Assembly: GCA_903908495.1 (NCBI GenBank)
Contig: CAIVSK010000040.1
Span: forward strand, 1-48,063
DNA length: 48,063 bases
Source: Akkermansiaceae bacterium
Lineage (GTDB): Bacteria > Verrucomicrobiota > Verrucomicrobiia > Verrucomicrobiales > Akkermansiaceae
Direction of reading: 5' to 3'
Notes under the pieces: generated by a model
The model's database searches: none
What the model was told of the DNA's origin: nothing
The model's input: the letters and a program-made list of their open reading frames with translations, nothing else
Part shown: positions 9,201 to 16,264 of the stretch, piece after piece
Position numbering within the stretch: position 1 is the stretch's first letter
Layout of the letters: every line of letters starts with the position of its first letter
Position numbers and translations under genes: made by a program

Positions 9201-9436
9201 AGCAAGTCGTCCACGTTGTTGAGCGTGGCAATCTCGGAAAACGAGGTGATTTTCGACGCCATTTCCGCCGCGTTCAAGCCACCGTAATTCCACACCAGGG
9301 TGATTTCCGGGCTGTCGACCCGCGGCAGGATGTCGGTGGACATCCGCAGCCCGGACATGATGCCGAACAACAGGATCAGGATCGCCATCACCCCGATGGT
9401 GTATTTGTAACGCAGGGCGAAAAGGACAATCCACAT
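6233..9436 (-). CDS. RND-family efflux pump, inner-membrane permease
   Basis: A proton-driven tripartite efflux permease of about 1067 residues, the normal length. The ATG at 9436 (MWIVLFALRYKYTIG) matches how the family begins; a TTG at 9457 would add 7 residues. Visible are the first membrane helix, the porter domain with SQVTGVSQTILRRMPPGTTP, the TM2-TM6 block, the TM4 proton relay GILVDNALVEIENI (one Asp, followed by Asn), and the second half with GREFFPKTDAGLIRLFVRIP. In TM10 the segment GVSTANSVLVSSFARDR has no lysine where AcrB has Lys940. This resembles divergent HAE/HME-like branches more than AcrB. The substrate is not predictable. The likely adaptor lies downstream on the same strand beyond the cassette. 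Confidence 0.93.
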   Translation of the reverse strand: MWIVLFALRYKYTIGVMAILILLFGIMSGLRMSTDILPRVDSPEITLVWNYGGLNAAEMASKITSFSEIATLNNVDDLLEVRSETSNGVGLVKLRFQPNVNINTAMSQVTGVSQTILRRMPPGTTPPLIVRTSPSNVPIVQLVMSSDTMTSGQLYDYSRLALRAQLQSVPGMRISLPYGGAARQIMVDLDPQAMNAFTITAAEISAALGRQNLTLPSGTLREGGRELPVEINASPQDIQGFLDLPLRSVDGKTILLRDVANVRDGEAVSTNMARLNGQNAVMISILKLGSASTVEIIDGIRQRLPDIRASAPPGMNIEPIFDQSVFVREAVNGVRHEIMLVGGLVALVVLLFLGSWRSTLIVLTSIPLALLCSVLGLALCGATFNLMTLGGLALAIGILVDNALVEIENIKRQIALGKEVRQAIIDGAQEVAFPEFVSTISICIVFLPIFLLSGTASFVFRPLALAVVFAMLASYLLARTLVTTLASIILPAEIRAEKRRGDAKPRGLLGVHHLIERGMSRIGRIQGGILRFVMPHKTLILIPVFLTVGLGVFSVMRSGREFFPKTDAGLIRLFVRIPSGIRIDDTAQALADIQREIREIIPRRDLQFVVENIGTPTSVNQAWVETTAISSSDGEILVQLGSGHAPSEGYVEKIRAMLAAKFPAVQAFFRPADATSQTLAGGAPTTFEVRFMGRDAPGNLALAKDLRQRFAKISGAADVTLREVLDQPGYAIRMDRARAGSFGINTQDAANALLAALGSGGSVTPNFWSDPVTGAAYDVQIIAPPTNLKAVEQLLNLPVRPSSGGAAPVPLRAFATVVEKRAPASVSRTSLQPTFTVIANASGRDLGSITKDLEAVLRDLRGKLKPGNRIELAGQAALMEKSYAELIGGLGLAAVLVFLVMVVNFQSWTLPFVAVAGLPVAISGALFALWATGTPLSVPALMGIIMVVGVSTANSVLVSSFARDRFDQGETASAAAIEAATTRLRPVIMTALAMILGVIPMALGNAQGGEQNAPLGRAVIGGLLFGTFASLFLVPIAFAAVRGFTHRRALRRQATLAALKPISEVGF

Positions 9437-9552
9437 GGCGGCGGCAATGAATGGCAAAGATCAGCTTTGGGCAAGCAAGATACCCGCCAGGGTGACAAAA
9501 CCTTACGCACATCGCTTGGCCGGCGGCAGCGCCGGTCATGCAGGCGCGGGGC

Positions 9553-9597
9553 TGCGGCGTCCCCGCCGCAGGCCGTGATTGCGGCGTCCTCGCCGCA
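9553..9597. repeat. two near-identical GC hairpins in tandem
   Basis: TGCGGCG-TCCC-CGCCGCA (9553-9570) and TGCGGCG-TCCT-CGCCGCA (9580-9597) are perfect 7-bp stems with 4-nt loops, 27 bp apart. A degenerate third copy (TGTGGCGTCCTGCCCGACA) begins near 9614. They lie upstream of both divergent genes and look like REP-type palindromic repeats. No U-tract follows. Confidence 0.6.
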
Positions 9598-9656
9598 AGT
9601 CATGCTAGTGGCTGTGGCGTCCTGCCCGACACCTTGCCCATGAAAATTTCCCCCCG

Positions 9657-9689
9657 CTCACCCGGATTTGGGACTCACCCGGATTTGGG
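9657..9689 (+). promoter_or_regulatory. 16-bp direct repeat upstream of the beta-helix gene
   Basis: CTCACCCGGATTTGGG occurs exactly twice, at 9657-9672 and 9674-9689, with a 17-bp period, about 90 bp before the ATG at 9781. A TATATT at 9738-9743 could be a -10 box. The repeat could be an operator for a regulator binding the same DNA face at about 1.6-turn spacing, but this is untested. Confidence 0.4.
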
Positions 9690-9780
9690 CCTTGTCGCGC
9701 CCCTTGGCAAATGGTTAGCTCGGCCGTTCTGTTAGGATATATTTCTAGCTTCCGTCCAAAAAAATCACTCAACCACCACC

Positions 9781-11088
9781 ATGCGCATCAAACCCCGCCG
9801 CCAGTTCCTCGCCGTTATAGCAATAACCACGCTCCCCGCGCTGTTGGCGGCGACCTTGCAGGCCGCCGCCGCGCCGAGCCCGGACCATTATTCCGTGCGT
9901 GATTTCGGTGCCAAGGGCGATGGCAAGACGGATGACACGGCCGCCTTTCAAAAAGCCCTGGAGGCTGCCAAGCTGGCTGGCGGCGGGATCGTCTACGCCC
10001 CGCGGGGCAACTACTTTTTCGCCGGCCACCTGGACGTGCCGGGTGCCGTAAGCTTGCAAGGCGTCTGGGAATCGGTCCCATCCCACGTCGGCCTGCGCAG
10101 CCCGGACGGCGCCAAGCCGACCGATGATGGCACCACTTTCCTGGTCACGGAAAACGCGGGGAAGGAAGACGGCCCCCCGTTCATCACGTTGCACGACAAC
10201 AGCACCCTAAAAGGCGTCGTCCTCTATTATCCGCTGCAGGATCCCGCCGGGGAACCGCGGCCCTATCCGTGGGCCATTGCCATGCGCGGCAAAAACCCCG
10301 CCGTGCTCGCCGTCGAATTGCTCAACCCATACAACGGGATCGATGCCGCTCACAACGAACGCCACCTGATCCGCGACGTGCAGGGCCAACCGCTCCGCCG
10401 CGGCATTACCGTGGATGACATTTATGACATCGGACGCATCGAAAACGTCCACTTCAATCCCTGGTGGAGCATGAAGCCGCGCTTGTTCCAATGGCAACAG
10501 GAACACGGCGAAGCCTTCATCTTCGGCCGCAGCGACTGGCAGTACGTCTTCAACACGTTCTGCTTCGGCTATAAAGTCGGCTACAATTTCATCAAAACCC
10601 GCTTCGGCGTGTGCAACGGCAATTTCCTCGGCATCGGTGCCGACGACTGCTTCACAGGCATCGCCGTGGAGGAATGCGCCCCGTTTGGCCTGCTCATCTC
10701 TAACGGCGAGTTCGTCTCGTTCCACGGGCCCGACCCCACCATGGTCGAGGTCGGCACCAAAAATACCGGCAGCGTGCGCTTCGTCAACTGTGCGTTCTGG
10801 GGGCCCTGCAACCAGATCGCCAAGATTGCCGGCAGCGGCACGGTGGGATTCAGCGATTGCACCTTTGTGCAGTGGGACCGCAACAAGGAGGGGCGCCACG
10901 CGGTGCAAGCCGCCAGCGGCACCGTGTTGATCCGGGGCTGCGAATTCCGCGAAGACAAACCCCAGATCGAACTCGGTCAGGCGCTGCGCCGCGCGGTCAT
11001 CTCAGACAATATCATCACCGGCAAACCGCGCATCACCAACCACAGCAAAGGCACCGTGAGCATTAGCAATAATGCCGGTGATCCGTGA
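9781..11088 (+). CDS. secreted right-handed beta-helix protein (pectate-lyase-3 superfamily)
   Basis: A 435-residue exported protein. An arginine-rich start and hydrophobic segment (RRQFLAVIAITTLPALLAAT) give a likely Sec or Tat signal, with cleavage after an Ala-rich stretch near residue 31. The mature start SVRDFGAKGDGKTDDTAAFQ is the hallmark of the pectate-lyase-3/GH28-like beta-helix fold, followed by GGGIVYAPRGNYFFAGHLDV. The later parts (VRFVNCAFWGP, VGFSDCTFVQWD, VLIRGCEFRED) are regular beta-helix rungs. The family includes polysaccharide lyases and hydrolases, but the catalytic residues cannot be identified by eye, so enzyme activity is not assured. Upstream are a direct repeat and hairpins. 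The convergent neighbour is a sugar porter, which suggests carbohydrate use. Confidence 0.82.
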   Translation: MRIKPRRQFLAVIAITTLPALLAATLQAAAAPSPDHYSVRDFGAKGDGKTDDTAAFQKALEAAKLAGGGIVYAPRGNYFFAGHLDVPGAVSLQGVWESVPSHVGLRSPDGAKPTDDGTTFLVTENAGKEDGPPFITLHDNSTLKGVVLYYPLQDPAGEPRPYPWAIAMRGKNPAVLAVELLNPYNGIDAAHNERHLIRDVQGQPLRRGITVDDIYDIGRIENVHFNPWWSMKPRLFQWQQEHGEAFIFGRSDWQYVFNTFCFGYKVGYNFIKTRFGVCNGNFLGIGADDCFTGIAVEECAPFGLLISNGEFVSFHGPDPTMVEVGTKNTGSVRFVNCAFWGPCNQIAKIAGSGTVGFSDCTFVQWDRNKEGRHAVQAASGTVLIRGCEFREDKPQIELGQALRRAVISDNIITGKPRITNHSKGTVSISNNAGDP

Positions 11089-11100
11089 CATTTGGCCGCC

Positions 11101-13047
11101 TCAACCGTGGTTGTGCTTGCCCTCGAAGTGGGCTTCGATCTCTTCGAGGGTTTTGCCCTTGGTCTCCGGCAGGAAAAACGCCGCAGTGATGAAATAGACC
11201 ACCGTGCAGGCCGCCCAGAACAGGAACATCGCAAAGTAGCCGTAGTTGCCCACCACCGGCAGGAACACCGCCGCGATGGCCGTGGCTACCCCTTGGTTCA
11301 CCAGCAACGCGATGCCCATGCCCGCCGAGCGGATCCGCGTCGGCATCAGTTCGGACAGCGCGAGCCAAACGCAGACGCCCGGCCCGACGGAGAACGAAGC
11401 GATGAAGAAGGCGATGCAGAGCGCGGCGAGGATGCCGTTTTGCTTGCCGGGAATCGGCCCGATCTTGGCGCGTTTGATCTCCAGCGGCTTGCCGGCGTTA
11501 TCCTTGTCCTTGGCGTCAGGCGCGATGGACAGGGTTTCATTTTGGGTGATCACCGCCGCGTTTGCCAGGGTGGCGCGCTCGTCCTTGGACAGCTTGCCTA
11601 ACACCAGTTGCGCCTGATCCACCTCCGCCTTTTCCTGCGGGCTGAGGGTTGCCAAATCCTTCGCCTTGAGCGCTTTGGCCTTATCTAGCAACACCTTGGA
11701 CTCCGCCGTCAGCTGGCCCAGGATATCATCCGCGGCCGTGAGGATCTTGGCGGATTCAGCCGTCGGCATGAACGCGGTGGACACCTGCTGCTTGCTGCCA
11801 TAGTTGGACAGCACGCTGATCTGGACCGCCTCGCCCGCCGGTTGGTTGGCGAACTTCACCTTGGTGATATCCAGCACCAGTTGGTTGTCCTTGATCATCG
11901 CGATGACTTCCTTGTCGACGTCCTGGCGCTTGGATTCCACGCTGTAAAACACCGCAGCCAGCGCCACCAATGAGACGATGATGCCGGAGGTGCCCAGCTT
12001 CAGCAGGAACGTGCGGCCCTTGCGCTCCACCAACAAGACCGCCACGATGGTCATCACACAGTTGAGGATCTTGATTGCGGTGCCGCTGTTGGAAGCCGCC
12101 AGCGCACCCAATCCGGCCTGCTGCAGAATGATGGTCATGAACTGCAGGATCGAGTTGATGCCGGTGGCTTGGTTGCAGCCGAGAATGATGCAGGCCAGCA
12201 CAAACGGAATGACGTACTTGCGCGCGGTGAAAATTTCCGTCATCGACTCGATGAACGTCATTTGCGGTTTGGCCCGTTCGTGTGCGAGCGAGTCCGCCAT
12301 TTCCGTCATCTCCAGCTCGGCCTCCTCCGGCGAGCGGCTTTTCAACAGCGCCGCCCGCGCCGCGTCCACCTTGCCGCGCCGGAACAACCAGCGCGGCGAT
12401 TCACTCACCATGAAACTGCCGACCAAAAACACCAGCCCGGGGTAAACAACCGTTAGAAACATGCCCCGCCAGGCGTGGTCCGCCGCCTGCAGGATCGCCT
12501 CCTGGTTGCTGCCCGCCGCCTCCGTGGCGGCCTCCGCATTGCCGATGAAATAACGCCCGACAAATGCCGCCAACACGATCCCAAACGTCAGCATGAACTG
12601 GAAAATGGCGGTGCCGGAGCCCCGCTTGCGCGCCACCAGTGATTCGGCCAGATACAGCGGCACCACCACCGCGATGACCCCACCGCTCATCCCCTGCAAC
12701 AGGCGCCCGAACATCAGCGGCACATAACTTTGGCTCGAAAAGATGATCGCCACGCTGGCCACGAACATCAGCGCGCTGACGATCATCATCTTCTTGCGCC
12801 CCAGCCAGTCCGCCAGAAAGCCGGCGATGACCGAGCCCAGCAACGATCCAGCCAGCACGGCCGCCACGATGTAGGACGTCTCCTGTTCGGTTAGCCGGAT
12901 CGCCTTGTTCAAATACGGCAGCGCCGGATCGATGACCCCGATGTCAATCCCGTAGAGCAGGCCGCCCATGCCAGCGATGAACAGGAGAAAATAAACCGTC
13001 ATGGATGTTCCCGACGGACGACACGTGCTCATTGGATTTTTACTCAT
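11101..13047 (-). CDS. MFS sugar porter with a ~165-residue extra loop
   Basis: A 648-residue inner-membrane transporter of the sugar porter family, well above the usual 450-500 residues. Family motifs are present: GGLLYGIDIGVI in TM1, ADWLGRKK (80-86) in loop 2-3, SESPRWLFRRG (215-225), QATGINSILQF (293-303) in TM7, ERKGR (341-345) in loop 8-9, and PETKGKTLEEIEAHF at the C-terminus. Between TM9 (about 354-370) and TM10 (about 538-556) lies a hydrophilic, alanine/lysine-rich insert (371-537), predicted periplasmic. The insert is helical in part (SKVLLDKAKALKAKDLATL). Starts at Met1, Met6 or Met16 are possible. It converges on the beta-helix gene, with 12 bp between the stops. Confidence 0.88.
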   Translation of the reverse strand: MSKNPMSTCRPSGTSMTVYFLLFIAGMGGLLYGIDIGVIDPALPYLNKAIRLTEQETSYIVAAVLAGSLLGSVIAGFLADWLGRKKMMIVSALMFVASVAIIFSSQSYVPLMFGRLLQGMSGGVIAVVVPLYLAESLVARKRGSGTAIFQFMLTFGIVLAAFVGRYFIGNAEAATEAAGSNQEAILQAADHAWRGMFLTVVYPGLVFLVGSFMVSESPRWLFRRGKVDAARAALLKSRSPEEAELEMTEMADSLAHERAKPQMTFIESMTEIFTARKYVIPFVLACIILGCNQATGINSILQFMTIILQQAGLGALAASNSGTAIKILNCVMTIVAVLLVERKGRTFLLKLGTSGIIVSLVALAAVFYSVESKRQDVDKEVIAMIKDNQLVLDITKVKFANQPAGEAVQISVLSNYGSKQQVSTAFMPTAESAKILTAADDILGQLTAESKVLLDKAKALKAKDLATLSPQEKAEVDQAQLVLGKLSKDERATLANAAVITQNETLSIAPDAKDKDNAGKPLEIKRAKIGPIPGKQNGILAALCIAFFIASFSVGPGVCVWLALSELMPTRIRSAGMGIALLVNQGVATAIAAVFLPVVGNYGYFAMFLFWAACTVVYFITAAFFLPETKGKTLEEIEAHFEGKHNHG

Positions 13048-13185
13048 GCGTTGCTTGAAAGTCCCGACATGCTATCTATGATGCGCGCCGCGACAACCCC
13101 CGATTTCAGGAATTTCGCGCGGCGCCCGCTCCCGCCCAGCGAATCCCCTTGCATCCGCACCCACGCCGCACTAGCCTGCCGCCCC

Positions 13186-15375
13186 ATGCGGACCCAGACA
13201 CCCCGATTTTGTCGCTTTCCGGCAGTATTGCTGGTGGGCTTGGCATGGTCTTTGGCTGGCTGGGCCACTCCCCTGCGGGCCCAGCAGGCAGCGCCGCCGC
13301 CGGTCACAGCCGCGCAGTTCGACCCCTCCGACGTCTATTTCCAAGCGTACTTGGAGATTCGCTCCGCCGAACAATACGAGACCGACGAGAACTACCTCGG
13401 TGCCCTCGGCAAACTCGAGCAGGCCGACAAACTCCTCAACTCCGTCACCACTTACTACCCGAAATGGAAGCCGGAAATGGTCGGTGGCCGCGTCGCCAAG
13501 ACCCGCGAAACCCTCGCCCAGATCCGCCCCAAGGCCGACGCCCAGCGCAACAAGGAACAGCGCGTCGTCGCTGAACTCGAAGGCGGCCAGAAAATTCCCG
13601 CCCGCGTGGGCACGCCGCCACCAGGGGCCACTCCCCCCAACGTCCTCAAGGTCGACCCGTTGACCGCACGCCGCCTCAATGAGAATGATGCCGAGGTCGA
13701 GCGGCTGCGCAAACTCATTCACGACTCGCTGACGCCACCGGCCGAAGTGGCCCGCAACGCCGAGCGCGTGCACGACCTCGAACGCTCGCGCGACGCCCTC
13801 AAGGACCAACTCCGCGCCGCCGAGGCCAACGCCGAAAACCTCCGCTCACGCCTCGCCAAAGCCCCCGTCGAAAATGAGGTCAGCGGCCTCAACCAGCAAA
13901 TCGAAAAACTCGACCAAGAGCGCGAGGCGATGGCCATGGCCCTGACCCAAAGCCGCAGCGAGCACACCAAGTCACTCTCCAAGATCGCCATCCTGGAAGC
14001 CGACCTCACCGTCGTGTCGCAGCGCGCCGCTGACCTCCAGCGCGATCTTGAGCTCCAGCGCAAGACGTCCAATACCACCGTCGAGGGCATGCGCAAGCAA
14101 CTCCAGACGCTGCAAACCAGCCTGACGCAGAAAAACAAGGACATCGCCGCCGCCAACGAACAAATCGGCGGCCTCAAACAACAACTCCAGCAAAGCCGCG
14201 ACGCCTTCACCCAACTCCGCGACGAACGCGACGCACTGGTCGGCGAGCGCGACCAAATGAAGGCCCTCCTCAAACTCAACGAAGCCGACCGCGTCCACGA
14301 TCTCATCGAGCAAAACATGGGCCTCGTCAAAAACCTGCGCGAAAAAACCGCGGCGCTCGAAGCCCTTGACCGCGACAACAACGCCACCAAGAACGACTTC
14401 ACCGATGCCCTGCGCGACCTCGCCATGGCCAAGTTCCAGATCAACGGCCTCAACCAGGAACGCCGCGCCAAAGACAAGCGCCTGGCCGAGCTGGAGAGCC
14501 GCCTCAAACGCGAACAAGGTGCCCTCGCCGATAATCCCGCGTCCGCCGACCCCGCCGAAATCGAGACCCTCCGCAACATCATCAATCGCCAACTCGTCAC
14601 CCAGGAACGCCGCCGCCAGGCCAGCAAAATCCTCATTGCGGGCGCCAAATTGCTCGGCTCCTCCGATCCCACCATCACCGGCGCCATCACCTTGCTCGAA
14701 GGCGATGAAATCCCCCTCAGTCCCGACGAACAACGCCTCATCGCCGACCCCGCAGACGTCGAACTCTTCTCGCCCTACGCCCAAACCCCCGCCGACGTCG
14801 AACAACACAACGTCCACCTCAACAAGAACATCGAGGTCTATGACCGCGCCGCCACCAAGGCGTTTGCCTCCGCCCGCCTCCTGCCCGCACGCGAACTCTA
14901 TCAACTCATCCTCGAAGACCACCCGGGCCATGTCGGCTCGCTGTGCAAACTCGGCGTCGTCAACCTCCGCCTCGACAACCCAAGCGCCGCCGCCGACTCG
15001 TTCCGCCGCGCCGTCGAACTCGATGAAAACAACCCGTACGCCCACCGCATGCTCGGCTTCACCCTCATGGCCCTCGGCGACCTCGCCGCCGCCGAGCACA
15101 ACGTCCGCCGCAGCGTCTCCCTCGCCCCGGACGACGCCAAGAGCCAGAACCTCCTGGCCACCATCGTCTATCGCCTCGGCAAACCCACGGAGAGCGAGGG
15201 CCTCTACAAGACCGCCATCGCCGCCGATCCCATGCTCAGCGAGCCGTACTTCAATCTCGCGCTCCTGTATGCCCGCGCCAAGCGCTTCGAAGACGCCCGC
15301 AACTACTATCAAAAAGCCCTCGAGCGCGGTGCCGCCCCCGACTCAAAACTCGAACAAAGCATCGCCCCCCACTGA
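13186..15375 (+). CDS. exported coiled-coil and TPR protein
   Basis: A 729-residue protein. The start at 13186 is chosen because it gives a signal peptide (RFCRFPAVLLVGLAWSLAGW, cleavage near AQQAAP); the frame is open upstream to 13051. The order is signal, an N-terminal helical segment (YFQAYLEIRSAEQYETDENY), a very long heptad-rich coiled coil (about 200-460, with many Leu, Glu, Gln and Arg, such as LKQQLQQSRDAFTQLRDERD), then C-terminal TPR units (about 580-720) ending in SEPYFNLALLYARAKRFEDA. The periplasmic or envelope location is inferred from the signal. I assign no specific role; a scaffold or envelope-organising protein is plausible. The lipoprotein gene starts 51 bp after it and may be co-transcribed. 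Confidence 0.75.
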   Translation: MRTQTPRFCRFPAVLLVGLAWSLAGWATPLRAQQAAPPPVTAAQFDPSDVYFQAYLEIRSAEQYETDENYLGALGKLEQADKLLNSVTTYYPKWKPEMVGGRVAKTRETLAQIRPKADAQRNKEQRVVAELEGGQKIPARVGTPPPGATPPNVLKVDPLTARRLNENDAEVERLRKLIHDSLTPPAEVARNAERVHDLERSRDALKDQLRAAEANAENLRSRLAKAPVENEVSGLNQQIEKLDQEREAMAMALTQSRSEHTKSLSKIAILEADLTVVSQRAADLQRDLELQRKTSNTTVEGMRKQLQTLQTSLTQKNKDIAAANEQIGGLKQQLQQSRDAFTQLRDERDALVGERDQMKALLKLNEADRVHDLIEQNMGLVKNLREKTAALEALDRDNNATKNDFTDALRDLAMAKFQINGLNQERRAKDKRLAELESRLKREQGALADNPASADPAEIETLRNIINRQLVTQERRRQASKILIAGAKLLGSSDPTITGAITLLEGDEIPLSPDEQRLIADPADVELFSPYAQTPADVEQHNVHLNKNIEVYDRAATKAFASARLLPARELYQLILEDHPGHVGSLCKLGVVNLRLDNPSAAADSFRRAVELDENNPYAHRMLGFTLMALGDLAAAEHNVRRSVSLAPDDAKSQNLLATIVYRLGKPTESEGLYKTAIAADPMLSEPYFNLALLYARAKRFEDARNYYQKALERGAAPDSKLEQSIAPH

Positions 15376-15426
15376 GGTTCCATTTCCATGTTAGAAGCTC
15401 ACCGGTCAAACTTTTCCCAACCCGCC

Positions 15427-16065
15427 ATGCTCCGCCTCCTCCTGCTGCTGCCGTCGCTTTTGTTCGTGGTGTCATGCGGCAACCACCCAGCCGCCGGCAC
15501 GGCTGCCTCCACCACCGCCAGCACGGCTGCCACCGCGACCTCGAATGCGAGCGCCAGCGCCAGCCGGAAATCCATGAATGAAAAGTTCAACGGGCCGACG
15601 ATCCGCCAGAATGCCAAGGGCGAATGGGGCGACGATGTGAAGCAATACTCAGCGTTTGATAGCAGCCACAAGTCCCCCTATTTCAACGAGAAATCCTCGA
15701 TCGCCAAGACCTACAAAACCGGCGAATATGCCAAGACCGAGTGGACCGGCAAGAAGAAGCAACTGCCCAAACAAGCCTACAGCGGCAGCACCGATGGCGA
15801 CCGCTTCCACACCCCGTCGCGCATCCAACACGACGGCGCCCATGAGTCCAGCACCGCCGCCGTCACCGTCCCCGACGACTATAAAACCGGCAGCTACAAA
15901 ACGTCAACCGCCCACGAACAGGGTGCCAAACCCATCGACAAACCGTCCAACGCCATCGTCGACCAGCGCCGCCGCGTCTACCCCGAACCGGAAGTCAGCA
16001 GCTGGAAACAACAGCGCTCAATGGATCTCAAAACCACCAAGAGCATTCTCGGCCACGATGAATAG
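15427..16065 (+). CDS. putative lipoprotein of unknown function
   Basis: A 212-residue product from the ATG at 15427, chosen because it gives a clean lipoprotein signal: LRLLLLLPSLLFVVSCGNHP with lipobox VVSC (Cys18). A low-complexity Ala/Thr/Ser linker follows. The mature part is hydrophilic and repetitive in style, with lysine/tyrosine-rich turns such as FDSSHKSPYFNEKSSIAKTY and DDYKTGSYKTSTAHEQGAKP. No family is recognised. It directly follows the coiled-coil/TPR gene, so the two may form an envelope unit. Confidence 0.65.
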   Translation: MLRLLLLLPSLLFVVSCGNHPAAGTAASTTASTAATATSNASASASRKSMNEKFNGPTIRQNAKGEWGDDVKQYSAFDSSHKSPYFNEKSSIAKTYKTGEYAKTEWTGKKKQLPKQAYSGSTDGDRFHTPSRIQHDGAHESSTAAVTVPDDYKTGSYKTSTAHEQGAKPIDKPSNAIVDQRRRVYPEPEVSSWKQQRSMDLKTTKSILGHDE

Positions 16066-16264
16066 TTTGAGATTTGTCTTGCCAAGCGCCGCAGCGCGCT
16101 TATAGCAGCCCTGCGCAGCGGCAACGCTGGCACCGCACATTCGTTTGAAAGATTGTGCCCTTGTCCGGTCTTCATCGATGAGAGAGATTGTTTGAGGTTT
16201 CTTCTATCGCTCATCACCCTGCCAGCCGCCGATACCCGGAGGGAGCTGGCAATTTAAGACCAAC

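Noticed and set aside
8214..9539. 441-residue frame overlapping the RND pump on the same strand in another frame
   Set aside because: Its His/Arg/Gly-rich sequence is an out-of-frame shadow of the pump.
13972..15312. 446-residue antisense frame in the coiled-coil gene
   Set aside because: Glu/Val/Gly-rich complement of the coiled coil; no start context or domain.
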